Positions 9,601-22,700 of a stretch of DNA of 64,000 nt are shown here, one piece after another (position 1 is the first letter of the stretch; each line of letters opens with the position of its first letter). A program made the translations under genes and the position numbers. The stretch comes from Lineus longissimus (Eukaryota > Nemertea > Pilidiophora > Heteronemertea > Lineidae). The stretch is taken from assembly GCF_910592395.1 (NCBI RefSeq), contig NC_088320.1, positions 12,150,501 to 12,214,500 of the forward strand, read 5' to 3'. A model generated the notes under the pieces. It made no database searches, was not told where the DNA came from, and was given only the letters and a program-made list of their open reading frames with translations.

Positions 9601-11085
9601 GACTAGGTGGCGCATTTTAGAATCAGCAGTGAGCATTGTGTGTAACATGGTGGAGGCAGCGGAGATAATAACTGTGTCGAAAGTATTGTTATAGGGCCTT
9701 CCCTAGGCCCATGGGGTTAAATTTACAATCCACGATTGAAAAGACGTAGTTTGATCGCATTCAACTATAAATCCATTGAACAGTTGTGCTCCTTTATTCA
9801 ACCGATGACCTTTTGTTGGGCCATGATCGGGGATTGTAAACTGTAAATGTATTATGGACTGGGAGACGGGGGAAACACAAGTGAAATAGACCAAAACAAG
9901 TGATTTTGGGGCTTTGGTTTAGACGCATGCCCCACATGCGCCATGCGGGATTATACGGTTCATGTGAACTTGTTGACATCTACATGATCTAGTGCTGTTA
10001 TTGGTCATGGTACATGGTAGGCCTAATCATCATGGCTATATGTTTCAGGAAAAGCTCGGAGTAAAATGAACTGCCGATGAATAATGATGTTGTTCATGTT
10101 TACCATGTTTACTAGTACATAGCCATAGGGTATGCACTGGCCAGTGCACTTTCTGCACGTCGTCATGGTCATGTACGTGATACACCTTGCATATTTTGTT
10201 TTTTGAATGCGCATGCTTTTTTGGGCAAAATCACTTGTACCAACACTAATGAATAATGTCTTCTTATCCCTATGACTCCATACACAGTGAGGGCATTGTC
10301 CCATTCCCATCAAATGGTAACTTATTGTACCGTATTAGGGTGGAAGTTGGGGAGCAGATACCTACCGTTGCACGCCTGTCATAATCAGCAGTGATGAGCT
10401 TAGCGCGATATGGAACATTCTTCAGACACTCAAGCGATCGAGGGAAGTCTGCTCATTAGCATATCTCGCGCACTGCTCCTTCTTGTCAAACATCGTAGTG
10501 AAATCGTAATGGAAAACGTCTGGCTTTGCGCCAGACGTTGAGACTAATAAGTGAAGAACTAATAGGTAAAGAACTTCTACTTGCGCGAGACTGCTCTGAT
10601 AAAATTATCATTGCAGAGACTACGATGACGTACACATATATTTTTTACAATCAAAAATGCCCTCAAAAGACGACATGGAATGATTATTTTATTGATATTT
10701 CCTACTATATACCTTCCAATTATCACTTTATACAAATAGATCGGCGTTAGGTCGCATGCTTTTCTTTCCTGGTGACACTATAAAGCAAAACAAGCCTATC
10801 GGCGTCTGATTCACAATGTGGTTTGTGAGGAGTGTCATAGTCGTCAACAGTGTAGCTTACGTATTTCGAAGACCAGTGGAATTGGCGGCGTCAAATTATT
10901 AGTGAAATTTATAATTTACAAATTACAAATCGTTTATTGAAACCGTGTAAAAAGTTACATTTTACATAAGATGAAAGTACAATGACCATAAGCATGATGA
11001 AGTAAATAACTGGTGTGACATTGTTGTGGATTTGGTGGTGTGCAGCTGGAGGAGTGGACAACGTCACAACCAGGGTTCCTACATT

Positions 11086-11590
11086 ATATACAGTGGAACC
11101 TCCGTTAGAAGACACCTCTCTATTAAAGACAACCTTTCCAATAAGGACACTAGTTTTGGTCCCAAATTGGTTGTTTCCATTCAATTTTGACTTCTCTAAT
11201 CAGTCTTTGGGTGTTCCGAATGCTTGACACATTTCGAACATGTTTTGGTTGGAAACAACCCTACAGTCTTACACTTATGGCTGAATGAATGACAGTGCAT
11301 TTTCGTGTGAGCTCGGTGACGAAATGCTGCGACACTATTCGTCACCAACATGCTTGATTGGTGGTGCCATCTGCACAAAGGACGATGAATTAAATAACTG
11401 ATGTGACATTGTCGCTGCATTTGCAGGTGTCCACATCGAGGAGGAGATGATGTCACTACATGTACCAGGGTTTGTACTTTCATATACAGTGGACCTACTT
11501 TTTGTGGACACCTTTCTATTGAGGACAACCTCTTTAATAAGGACAGTAGTTTTTGGTTCCAAATTGGTTGTTTCCATTCAACTCGACTTC
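11086..11590. repeat. Two copies of an interspersed repeat
   Basis: Both begin near TATACAGTGGA and share blocks such as GACACCT(C/T)TCTATT, AATAAGGACA and CCAAATTGGTTGTTTCCATT. They are in the same orientation about 395 bp apart. Sequences of this type are dispersed in many invertebrate genomes, in my recollection; the class is not assigned here. Confidence 0.7.
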
Positions 11591-12660
11591 TCAGTTTAGG
11601 ACACCTCTCTGTTAAAACAGCACTTTTCAGTCCCTGGGGCATTTCTGGAAATTTCATGCTATAGAGCAATTGGTTCAGCTAAGTGACAAGAACAGTACTA
11701 TAAGACGGTTTTAAAAAGTTGAAAATTATTTATTTAAATGACATATGAATGGTTCAGCAGTAATTGGCAGTGTGCATTATGTAATGAAATATGATTTACA
11801 TAATATAACATTTTTGTGACAAATAGTACAGATGATGGATAAATCGATACAGTGGATAGCTGTTAGAATATGCCATACATGCAATAGCATTTGTTTTTAT
11901 TGAGATTTTGCGAGAACCAAGTGGTATTTTGACAAGATAATAGAAAGCCAATAACACTACAAGAACATGACTTCAATACATTGACATTGTAGTACTTGGT
12001 ATACTAAAAATATTCAAAGATGGGTATCTTGAGTTAAAGTACAAGATGTATGAATGAAGGAGGCACTCGGGTAAGAAATGGTGTCGCTAATGAAAGATTA
12101 GAACAGTCCGTCTCAACCTGCCAAGCTCAGAGCGACATGCGCCTGGTTTTGCTGTGACGGGTCACATATACAAAGTTTACATAAAACAAGATTTGTATGT
12201 TTATTTAGGAGGAGTACAAAAGTTGTATATAAAATGCCGACTTCATAATGATTTATAGGACACAAAATTTGACATGACAGCATTTTATAAAATATGAATA
12301 ATATATTATGAGAATAGTTTTGTAGCACCAATGATTTGAAAATACTGAATTTATTTATTGCATGAATAGAACACAAAAAACAGGATGATTACATGATTGT
12401 CACATGCGTGAAATATATTGTCATGGATGGGCATTGGGAACAAAAAGAATTGCTGTTATCAGCTGCATTGGTAGCGATTGCTTTAGCTGATTTTCAGAAA
12501 CTGACAGGAATGAGAATGTTGATATAGTGTTGAAAAAATATTTTTATGACATACATTGCATTCAAATAACACTAAGAAGTAGACGAGTACTAATTTCGCA
12601 CACTTGAAAATATATGGACATTGACTGTCACTGGTAGTGGTAGTAGAGTAATTACATGCC

Positions 12661-12910
12661 ATCAGCAGCACTAATTCAGACAGTTTTCGCTGTGCTTCAG
12701 TAACTGACTGGAATGACTAAGTTTGATTGTGCTGAAATGATACATAATAACGTACATTGCATAAACAAAATGATTACAAGATTTGTACTGTCTTGAAATA
12801 TATGGACAGGGACAGTCACTGGAAGTTTGACATGCCATCAGTTGCATTGCTCCCGACAGTTTTCACTGTGCTTCAGTAACTGACTGGAATGACTAAGTTT
12901 GATTGTTCTG
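12661..12910. repeat. 75-bp direct repeat
   Basis: 12661-12733 and 12835-12910 share a near-identical block containing GTGCTTCAGTAACTGACTGG followed by AATGACTAAGTTTGATTGT. Confidence 0.9.
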
Positions 12911-13762
12911 TATTTGCCTCCATTTGGATTTTGTGAACAAAAGTTACTAACCTTGTGTAACTGAAGTGTCGAATTCGCCTTGGTCGAAATGATAATACAG
13001 TAAATAAATCTATTGAATGTTGCTGAAAAGAAAACATTTACTACGTTAGAAGCCATGTACATGATAACACCACCACCACCATTATCAATATCATCACAAG
13101 TCAACTGGGGAATATGTGTGATATTTGTTCAAAACTTGCGTATATGGTATTTGCAGGTCTATTGTATTGTAACATATTTTTCACTTTCAAAATTAACTTT
13201 TTTACTCGAAATTATGAATCAATACTAACCGTAAGAAGTGTATGAAATTACAGAAGGCCTTCGTCGAAAAATGTAATGTACTTGTACTCATTCGTGTCAT
13301 TAAACCTGAAAGCAGCACAGCATAACAGTGAAATTACCGTGACATCAATGGATGTCAAACTAACGTAGTGACGTAAATTTGAATTCGAAGTGCACAATTT
13401 CACAATTAAGGTTTTGAACACATTGAGAACTGAAAAACTTCATACAAATGCTTTCACACCAATGATATGATTGTGGCGCTCCTGATGAGGTATCGCCCTC
13501 TGCTAAGCAGCTTTGGTCGTAACTAGGGTAAATGTTTTTTTCAAGTGATATGAGCGATGCAATACCTTAGTTACCACCAGCGCCACGTAGCAGTCAATGA
13601 AGTTGTGCTGGTACCCCATTAACGTCATGCTTCAAATTTGAAGAAATTGATATTACCTTCATCAAGTATGTAATATTACACCAGGCCTTTGTCGAAAATG
13701 TAGATCTCGAAGTCTAACTGTAATGAAAGAAAACATCAATGTGACAATATGGTCTACTATGT

Positions 13763-13984
13763 ATGAGGGGGAGAACGGGTATTTTCGGGACACTGGGATG
13801 GGCCGAAAATAACTGTCGGGATTCGGGATACGATAGACAAGACACCCTTATTTTGGCGGGATTCGAGACAAGCCGTGTTTTGCGTCACGATTCGGCTAAA
13901 ATTGCGTATTGGGAAACGGGATAAGCCTTTTTTCCTAACGGGACGTCGAAACAGTTACCCCCCCTTCCCCGTTCCCACCCTCAT
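13763..13984. mobile_element. 222-bp MITE, TIR ATGAGGG..GAACGGG
   Basis: The left end ATGAGGGGGAGAACGGG pairs with the right end, whose reverse complement is ATGAGGGTGGGAACGGG (2 mismatches in 17). The interior is rich in GGGATTCGGGATA-like motifs. A target-site duplication is not clear. Confidence 0.75.
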
Positions 13985-15467
13985 GACATGTAGCATTGTT
14001 TGTAGGCCTATCAGTATTGTTACTCACAATCTATTTTTTTGTAATTGATACTGCTAGTATCAATGTGAAATATGCCACACGTTGGGAGCATGCAAGGCCT
14101 AGTACAATACACCATCATCACAATCAAATATTTCAATAATACACTGTCAACGAGAGTGAATGTTCAACCATCAATCACGTGCATTGTAGTGTACATCCCC
14201 CATCCCATGACGGCTTGCGCCCCGCTGACACGACGAGCACATGGCTGAGCCAATCCATCGCCTATACACTACTTTACAAAAATCGACACCTACTGAAACT
14301 TTCACTAATTATTCTCGGAAATGTACTTTATCGTTACATTAATAAATGCACATTCGAATTTCAAAACTACCACTTATTTTTGCCGTGAAACTGACCTGAG
14401 TTATCGAAACACCGTTACTGCGAAAAGAGGAAGAAGCAGGTCCGCATTTATCGAAATATTGCTAAATATAATTGTCAAAATGTCGACCAAATTACCAATT
14501 AAATCACAATAAACTTATCAAATGTTCACTCATGCCTTTGGCTGAAAAAATACTGATTTTTCAATCATTCTCAATTTTACAAATCACCAATCACAAAAAG
14601 AAATAATGATGCAATTACCCAAACTAGATGAGATTTGACCACTGGTATAATTCCGCCATCTTGGATATCGGCATCGTCACCACCACTTCAAATTCTAAAG
14701 TCTTATTCAGGCCTAATATGTGTCACCTGCTGTGGTAAAATGGCTTGTTTTATCAATAAATAACAAAATATGATCTTTGTAAATAAAATCGGAGATCTTC
14801 TGGTGTGTTTTTATGTGAATTTATTACGAACTATCAATGCAGCGCAGGGCAGCCATCGTGTTCTCATGCGTAGTGGCGATGCGATAGCCATCCGCGGCAC
14901 TGCTTTTCAAGATGGTGGCAATTGCCCAGTGCTAGAGGCATTAAGGAAAATTGAGAGCAGGCCCCTAATGAATGAACTCTCAACGATATCGATATATTTT
15001 CGTAATTCCAGCACAACTGTTCAACAATGAACGTCCACCGACAATCCCACTTAACGAATATTAATATCAATTCATATCATGTATCTTAAAACGCTTTTAT
15101 TTCATTTTAAAAAGAGTTATCGAGTGAACGATGACCTCCTACCGTACCCTCGAAATAAACAGCCAAAATGACCACAAAAACACCTTTTTAGAAAAAAACA
15201 GCGATTTTTACGAAATAAATGTCATCAGAGACGAAACTAGACACTAATTTAGCTAGGTATGCACAGTAATAGTACCTGAAGTGATCGATTTCAAGGAGAA
15301 AATACACTGAAAACAACTTTTCAGGAACAGAAATAAGATCACATTGTGAATAATAGTTGCAACCCCGTAAATGCGCTATAAGTCCAATAATAAGTGACGG
15401 TGACCCGTTATAAATGTTTCGCCAGCTTCGCTTTTTTGCCGCTACGCGGCGCGTTGGGCCCTTGCGT

Positions 15468-18036
15468 CGAGTATTTTAGTTGGTTCTTTCGGTATCTCTC
15501 TGCTGAGCGACCGCAGTCCCTCTTGCATCGAAACTGTGAGTCAAGATCTCACCTCTGGGTAGGCAAACTTACGTTAAACTGGGTATCGGCTGATGGTTTT
15601 ATTCTACTGTATTTAGAACCAACATCCAATATCTGGCGATCCGTAATAGTGTACTCGTGTACTCGCTGCATCAGGAAACTGCTGCAATCTTACACACATG
15701 TCAATCTACACTTCTCACACTTGACACAAGAATATTTTGATAGCATGGCAAACACCAACAAGATACCTTCTCTAAGTGCATGGCCAATCCTCGCTGTAAC
15801 CATGATAGTTTAAATGAAGTTGTCAATTGAAGTTCAATCAGGAGAAAACATTTTATTGATTCCGTGTCAAAACGTTCTAAATTTGGTGACCAACAACATG
15901 TTGCCAATTTCTGTCAGCATTTGTTATATTCGACAATATACTCGATCGTTATACAAATTTCCATAATTCTGTGTTAATTGATATCCCGGAGCACACTTCT
16001 TCTGAAAATTATAAACATATTGTAATATTCTAAAGTGGTCTGATTATCGTTTAAAATGGTTAAGCTGGTTTGGACAAGCCTCCCGTTTGTGGCCAAATAC
16101 TTTTTAGCAGAAGTTCATCAAATATACCACTAGAATGAAAGAGAAGGGTTTAAATAGCCATTTTGTAAAACAACATTTAAGTTACAGGCGCATATCCGGG
16201 GACGTGGTTGGGGGGGGGGGGGGGGGGGGCTCGGTGCAGATAATGTATTGATAGGCAATTCTAAAAAATCCTCAATTAAAATGGTTGATAATTTACTCGA
16301 GAATAACTAGCAGTTGTTAAAGAACAGTTGATGACAACACAGTAGAAGATAAGTATGTCATTCGAATACAGTGTCATGTACGGCATCATTGCCAAGATGT
16401 TGGCATCTACAATCTTGTCTGGCACGATCGATGCCATCAATTAGTAGGATATTCTGTACCTTTCCGGCCATTTCAGTTCGAAACAAAAACATGGACCATT
16501 CCCTTTGACCATTGTTGCATAAAGCGGTTGTTGTTGCGAAAAGTGGCTGACTCAGAAATGTGACGCTATTGCCGCCCTAAAGGGAAATGATTGGGCGGCC
16601 AGATCACCTCAACTACAGTCTATGGTATTTTACCATCACCAGATTCAAAGAAAATTACATTGGGAAAGAGAAAACGGCGGAATGATCAGGTTTTTCAATT
16701 GTTCATTCCGAGTGAGGCCTTCGGATGTGACAACAATACGCAAACTGCATTGAGAACGATTAATTAGTAAACAATGGGATAACATCATAGGTTGCAGGAC
16801 TGGCATTTATCAATACATGTTCATGCATGTGAAATTATGATGATGTTGCAAATTATTTGAACGTTTCAAGTCTCTTTCTGAATTACTTTACAATCGAAAT
16901 GATTGTAGTTTTGGCGGGCAATCATCACTTCATACATCAAACATCGGTTTTGCACAAATATTCCGATCAGTTCTTGTAGTTCTCCACTCACCAAAACTAC
17001 AGCATCTAGTGAGAGACAAGCGGGAGGGAGTTTACTGAAGGTGGCCTCTTGGTCCAACACGGGATGTTTTCAAGTTGTCATTGGTTCAATATGCGTGGGC
17101 AATTCTTATTAGTACCTTTCACACACTGAGGCACGAATGTAGGTAAAAAAAGGTACGGTAAAAAAGGTACCAGTTAAAAAGGTATCGGTAAAAAAGGTAC
17201 AGGTAAAAAGGTACTAGGTAAAAAAGGCATAAGTATAGTGTCTTTATTGTCAATGCTATAAATTAGCGACGGGTTAGCAGTTTTGTCGGGGGTTACTTTC
17301 GTCGAGGCACCGGCACATACGCCAGGTTGTTCCAACTTTAAACAACGCCCACAACAAATCGCGTCAAAATTGACTTGGTACACTATGATGGACCATCATA
17401 GACACTATGATGGAATATACGGGTAAACTTGGCCAATTTATTTTTATTTTCCATAAGTTTGAATAATGCCACTCTAATGTGTTTATGCTTTTGATACATC
17501 GTTTCTTGCCTATTTTGAGGGTCTCACTTTCAGTTAGCAAAATCGAGTGGGTATTATAGCAAAACCGTATATACAGTCAGTAAGTAACCATTTTTCTGCA
17601 ATTTATGATGAGAGATGAGAGTTAAGCCACCGAAATTCTACTAGAAATGGAAGATTTTCCTCGAAACAAAACCAGTACATTGTATTCAACTCTTGAGTAG
17701 CAAGAAATTGGGATTCCCAAAACACCAGTGTGTCACTGGTAGAGATGAAACACCCATCCCTGGGCCAATGGTCCCGATCGTTTTCTTTTTTCACTGGTAG
17801 TGGAAACAACCTTCCGTGTGATCCTAGCCTCAATTGTCTTTCTCCCTGGTATAATAGTGGAAACAACCTCCCGTGGCCCTGGCATCTTTTTCTCTATCAG
17901 TATTATAAGTGGTAGAACACTCCAAGTACAACGCGTAATATTCACAACACTTTGTCAAAATATGAAAAATAGTTTTTTTGAACCTAACTTACCACTCTGG
18001 AACGAATTCCAAGAGTGTTCATGGCTTATTCACCTT
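15468..18036. other. Intergenic region
   Basis: No supportable gene. It contains a 19-bp G tract near 16211-16229, the GGTAAAAAAGGTAC minisatellite (17141-17230), a short palindrome around 17380-17405 (CACTATGATGG / CCATCATAG) and a loosely repeated TGGTAxTGGAAACAACCTyCCGTG motif at 17795-17875. Confidence 0.5.
17141..17230. repeat. Minisatellite of GGTAAAAAAGGTAC-like units
   Basis: Five to six imperfect units of 14-17 bp, each with an A5-7 run flanked by GGTA and GGTAC. Confidence 0.9.
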
Positions 18037-19143
18037 TTATGAAACTCTTTTGCTATAGATCTTCGCGACTAAAGGTATATGCTGGCCCCTATTCCCCCTT
18101 GGCCAGCTAACGAATTCACCAGCTTTGGTTGGAAGGATAGCATATGACGTGTCATGTTTGGCGGTGAAGGACATCAGCCACCTCATTTGGCCACTCCCGC
18201 TACTAATTAATTTGTTCTTAGTTTTAACGAGATCATTGTCTACGTGAACGATTTCGTACACACTCAGAAACTTTCCATGCAAAAATTGTCTTTTATCAAA
18301 TATTTCGATTCTATTGTCAGATTTAACTATAAGGTATTTGTTTCCAAATAGATAGGCTTCGTTATATTTATACATGAGCCATAAGTCATTGAAAACCTCC
18401 ATCTTTGTTTTGTCATCAATGAGAGTTTTGCATCGGATTGTAAAAGGTCTGAAGGTAAACGAATAAATGCATTCTCTATCACACTGGATATTTTTGAGTT
18501 CAACACTCCTTTCGTACAACTCTGCCTTTTGACGCTGTCCTGCTGAACCCAAGTTCTTTACATGTTTAAGCTTGAAGAAAAGTCCACAGTCTTTTATCTT
18601 GAACCAGTGTAGAAATGACAGTGAGACAGCGATGGGTCCGTTCGTCTTGCTGTTGCCATATCTTCGTTTCATCGCATAAGTTAGCTCTAAGAAAACATTT
18701 TCTCCGCATGTCGCCACTCTTAACCACCGAAAACGTTTACGCCCACTCACAAGACGCGTCTTAAATTCATTATAAGGGATTTGTAGTTTCCGTATGTTAC
18801 CTTCAAGTTCAAATATGGTGATTTTGACAGTCGTCCGTTCCGACACAAACCAGTGAGCTCCTGTATTACTTATTCCTAAAAAACTATTCCTATACTCACC
18901 ACATATAAGGATTAGCTGTTTTACAGTGAAATGCCTTATCAGTATATAAGAAGACATTGTCTTGTTCAGGCGATAGACATACACATTTCGAGGCGTTGAG
19001 AAGATCATATCGACAGGAGCGGCCATCGCGACTACCTGGAGTCCCTGGTGGTAATAAACTCTAGCACTACGCACTGGAAACTCTCCTTTAATTGTGATAT
19101 CCTGCTTCAAGTGATATAAATGCTGAATCACAGAGAACAACAT
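18037..19143 (-). CDS. Uncharacterised protein, 368 residues, member of a local two-copy family
   Basis: A long uninterrupted frame, exceptional for this window outside transposons. No catalytic motif or known domain is recognised. Many short alternating hydrophobic segments with turn-like NG/DN/SG positions (for example GNKYLIVKSDNRIEIFD, FLSVYEIVHVDN) suggest an all-beta fold, possibly propeller-like; this is inference. There is no clear signal peptide at the first methionine, and the true start could be internal or in an upstream exon. The C-terminal third and the sequence up to its stop match the broken copy at 6231-6730, showing a gene-family origin. It could be a single-exon or last-exon gene. 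Confidence 0.6.
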   Translation of the reverse strand: MLFSVIQHLYHLKQDITIKGEFPVRSARVYYHQGLQVVAMAAPVDMIFSTPRNVYVYRLNKTMSSYILIRHFTVKQLILICGEYRNSFLGISNTGAHWFVSERTTVKITIFELEGNIRKLQIPYNEFKTRLVSGRKRFRWLRVATCGENVFLELTYAMKRRYGNSKTNGPIAVSLSFLHWFKIKDCGLFFKLKHVKNLGSAGQRQKAELYERSVELKNIQCDRECIYSFTFRPFTIRCKTLIDDKTKMEVFNDLWLMYKYNEAYLFGNKYLIVKSDNRIEIFDKRQFLHGKFLSVYEIVHVDNDLVKTKNKLISSGSGQMRWLMSFTAKHDTSYAILPTKAGEFVSWPRGNRGQHIPLVAKIYSKRVS

Positions 19144-19455
19144 CTTTAGTGAGAGCTGCAGCCGATATGTTTAGCTGAGTCGTTCGTTTGCTGCCCAAAC
19201 ATTATTTGCTTGCCGGTGCCACTCGGATATTGACGCAAACCTCAATTTATCTTGGTATTGCCTCAACCATCAAAGACAGAGAAAAATCAGTGACCCATTG
19301 TTCGGAACAAACCCAACTCCCGAGCCATTGCTCGTTAAGATTCGGAAAATCAGTCATTGATTCTCCGGGGGAGTCAGCTTAACATCACAAATTCTGAGAG
19401 AGCATCCTCGGTAACCTATGTTAAAATGGTATTCTGTACGGTCTTCTGAAAGGTA
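19144..19455. other. Short intergenic stretch upstream of the 368-residue gene
   Basis: Would hold the promoter or 5-prime exon boundary of the minus-strand gene ending at 18037. No clear TATA box or other element seen. Confidence 0.4.
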
Positions 19456-19770
19456 CTACCACAGCACATTCGAAATTGGGCTGCCAGGACAGTTTGCCGC
19501 CGGCGGATATTTGAGCACATAAAACCTGTGCTCAAAGAGTTCACTTGCTGCCGGTAAAATGCAGGATCTCACACAAGGCGTTTCTCTTGGCATACAAGGT
19601 TTTAAACGGACCTCCACCAAAGTATTTCGATGGGATACTACGACCAGAGAACAATTCACAGCACACACGATCTTCAAACATTGTCCAACTTTTTGCTGCC
19701 GCGCAACGGTCTCCCCAACATGTGAAACTCTCTCCAAACAATTTCAGGACGACTTTGGTAGGGTAGCGGC
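19456..19770 (+). pseudogene. LINE reverse transcriptase C-terminal fragment (CR1/RTE-like)
   Basis: Plus-strand translation in shifting frames gives the thumb/C-terminal signature of non-LTR reverse transcriptases: a xxHIKPVLKEL-like block followed by LPVKCRISHKAFLLAYKVLNG and PPPKYFDGIL (the LPVxxRIxxKxLxLxYKxLNGxxPxY pattern). At least one frameshift lies near 19540. Only the 3-prime coding end is present, the usual result of 5-prime truncated insertion. Confidence 0.75.
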
Positions 19771-22700
19771 TTTATCAGGTTTTGGAAAGGCGAAAAATAA
19801 ATATTACTTTCTTATTACTATCATCGAAGAAGGGAGAAATAGGGGAAAGGGGGGAGGAAAAATGATTTTATGACTTTCCTGAGTCATTTCAATGTCTAGA
19901 TGTGTTTCGAGGCCACTAAAGCCAAGTTGCTCTTTCAAGTGCTTATCCATAAATAACCTATTTTCGGACAAGGTTGTCTCATCTTTTTATTTAAGAGGGT
20001 GATATTTTCTGATATTCGTATCTCAGCCCATCATCAAGAGATCCTCATGCATCAGACATCATTTTAAAGAATAAGCCAGTACCAATAGCTCAATTTCAGG
20101 AATTTCTCCCTACAGCCTCAATTTGGCAGAGTGGGTCACATATCTCAATATCATAGTGACACAGAGACAAAATAAAGACCTTCTATCCGTTAATTTAACC
20201 ATAACCCGCGTATGAGGCATAAATTTAGGCGGTAAGATCTGGTCTACTAAATGACTTTCAATTTAAAAAAAGGGTTGGTTCTGGGTCCTCAATATCTGAA
20301 TTGTTTGTAACGGGAAAGCCATTCTGAGCGGTCAAGGTGTCACTAGAGACAGGGACAAAGGCACAATCAGGAAGACATTTCTGAATTCCTCAGGCAGGGA
20401 CTTTCAAAGGGATCAGGGCCATGGAGAATCGGAGGATATGACTCAGGAAGATGTAGACTCTACTGTTCCACAAAGGACAGACACTTTTATGTGATTATAT
20501 ATTTTAATGTCAACACTTGACTTCAACTATTTACGACTATTTACAACTACACAAATACAGTGACACAACATGGAACTCTTTAAACACAGCAATCAGCTCT
20601 TGGTCTGATTAAAACACTCCCAAAACAATCTCATATTTACAGTAAATGGTTGATAGAAGGATATCGACTCATGTTGATATCTTCGCCGTCTATAAGACGG
20701 ACCATGAGTTCAATTAACTCGTCCAAAAACTCAACTAGATCTTCTAGTTCTATAAAAGTGCCAATGATGATGATATCATCTGGATATATGTGCACACTTG
20801 GTGCATTCAGGGGAACCGAAGGTTCTGGCATCTTTAGAATTGATTGTTTACCTCCCCAGAAATACCGATAGATTAGATAGGATTGCTCAAATATAACCCT
20901 CTGGGTTTAGGAGCTGACTCAAGTCAATTTGGAATTGGTACACCAAAAAGATCAAAGCTACTGCCTTTGTTTTGCCTATAGATTAATCAAAGTACATTCA
21001 TCCTCATGGATAACCAGTGCTGCTATTAGCAAGCTACACAATGCATAAACATGTGCGTGAGGAATCTGACAGAATGTAAGACAGTACTAACCTGACTTAA
21101 ATGATAATTCTCAGTGTACTAGTAAGAGTTCTACTAGGAGAACCGCTAGTTGGCTAATTGGGCCTGGTGTGCAGGCAATCTCATTGTTTTGGGGCTTACA
21201 TGAGCTTTTATACCCCCTACGGGGTCCTCCCACGGGCTATCCCGTCCCCAGATTAATTACGATTCTTGAAAGATGCTCAATGTTTTGAAAGATGCACCAA
21301 CTTTAGGCACAATTTGTGACCACACTTCAAAATCCAGAGCTTTGAAATCGACATCCCCAGATGCTATAAACATAGTTTTACCACTTGAAACATTTTAAAA
21401 CACTTTTATGCTCAAAATATCCTGCTTTTGAACCACTTTAAAACTTACATCACGCGGAAAACAAGGGTCCAGCTTCCAAACAAATTGATGAGAATGACGT
21501 CATCAAACATGGCGGACAAGTTTACAAAAGTCCGAAATTGCACCCGTAAAAACACTTATTACAAATACACAGTTACTTATAAACTTACCAGGAAGCTCTA
21601 GATAAATTGGTCCTAAGGAGACAAAAGTCCCTCCAAAGTTTGATGATCTAACACCACACAGTTTTGTGTAAAATTGTCTTCAAACACGAAAATCTGCTCC
21701 GGTAAAAATCTTCTAGGTACACATAAACTGCTCACTCGGAGAACGAGTACTGACGGCACAGCGGTTGTATGTACAATGCGGACTCAAACCGGTCCCAAGA
21801 TGAACGAAGAAGCTAAAGGTTAATTTTGTTACATTTTAATGGAAAAAAATTGGAGTGGTTCCATCTCAACTACTCACAATGTGTCAAAAATAGAATTAAG
21901 CGTAAGAGGTTGCTACATGCACTTAACTCATTTTTGACGAAATTTTCGCTTCGGCGACTCATGGTTCTCACCGCCTCAATTGCTGATGCTTTTGTGTTGT
22001 TCCTAAAGTAAAGTTCAATCGGGGTTGATCGACTTCCCAGGATTGTAGCTGACACGAGGTCGAGTTACAGTTTGTAACCGCCGCCGTATACGTACAGACG
22101 CACACAGCCACGACGAGTAACATCACAATATGGCTTCGGATCTAGTATACTGCAAGCCATACATGCCATAATCACATTGAAACCTTAGACATTAGATATT
22201 ACGAGTATTTGCTATGGAAATGTGCTAACTCTATGTGTTAGTGTTAAAGCAATGTCATGCAAGTTAATTCCGGGTGAACACTAGAATAAAAAAACTGTTA
22301 ATTTTGAATTAACCTTTGGTTGTCCCAGAACTTTGCAAAGTGATCTAATCTCATGGTTAACAGCGGGCTTATTCTTGTTAATAGTGTTAACCCAGAGTTT
22401 ACCCAAAGATTTACGTGGTCATTGATAGGACACAAACTAACAGTTAATCTTTAACCTTTTTGCCCGGAGAAAGCGTTTGAAAGTTGTCACAGATTCGATG
22501 TTGCGCCCAGATTGACGCTGCAACCAGTGATGACACAACTGACGGGTTTCTGCACTTCACGTTTAATATAGGAACTAAAATAGAATAAACAGGAAACATA
22601 CTAAGTAACTGGTAGAAATTTAACTATGAACAAGTAAACACACCCAGCGGCAAGCATGCAATTAGCTTAACTAAATTACTAATTAATTAATTACCCAGAT

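Larger units (their letters stand above)
10791..15351. other. Internal part of the 7.9 kb element absent from copy 2
   Basis: AT-rich sequence without a supportable gene. It contains two diverged copies of a segment starting ACAGTGGAACCTCC (about 11086-11205 and 11481-11590), a 75-bp direct repeat around GTGCTTCAGTAACTGACTGG (12661-12733 and 12835-12910), a MITE (13763-13984) and several short repeats around 13230-13700. Confidence 0.6.
7564..15467 (+). mobile_element. Unclassified 7.9 kb transposable element, copy 1
   Basis: The 5-prime end (CCAGAAGTATTAAGG) and the 3-prime end (GGGCCCTTGCGT) are defined by comparison with an inverted copy at 38111-40740. That copy sits inside one unit of a tandem duplication whose other unit is uninterrupted. 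Positions 7564-10790 match copy 2 (apart from an extra tandem segment and a MITE), and 15352-15467 match the other end of copy 2. The 4.56 kb between them is absent from copy 2. There are no terminal inverted repeats and no clear target-site duplication (0-1 bp). A hairpin GCCGC-TAC-GCGGC lies about 17 bp before the 3-prime end. No transposase-like ORF is present, so it is non-autonomous. Ends do not fit the Helitron TC...CTRR rule. Confidence 0.75.

Noticed and set aside
10526-10750. 74-residue frame present in both element copies (also 38265-38489)
   Set aside because: It begins at TTG rather than ATG, has no family signal, and sharing is explained by the duplicated DNA.
14770-15070. 86- and 68-residue frames inside the 7.9 kb element
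   Set aside because: No family signal, opposite-strand shadows, and absent from copy 2.
7564-15467. Interpretation of the 7.9 kb element as a canonical Helitron
   Set aside because: Ends are CCAGAAG and TTGCGT and the target is AAAC^CAAG; canonical Helitrons start TC, end CTRR and insert between A and T.
20637-20871. Short frames on both strands with an acidic LVEFLDELIELM-like run
   Set aside because: No domain, no splice or poly(A) context; probably chance in a palindromic ATATCATCATC-rich stretch.
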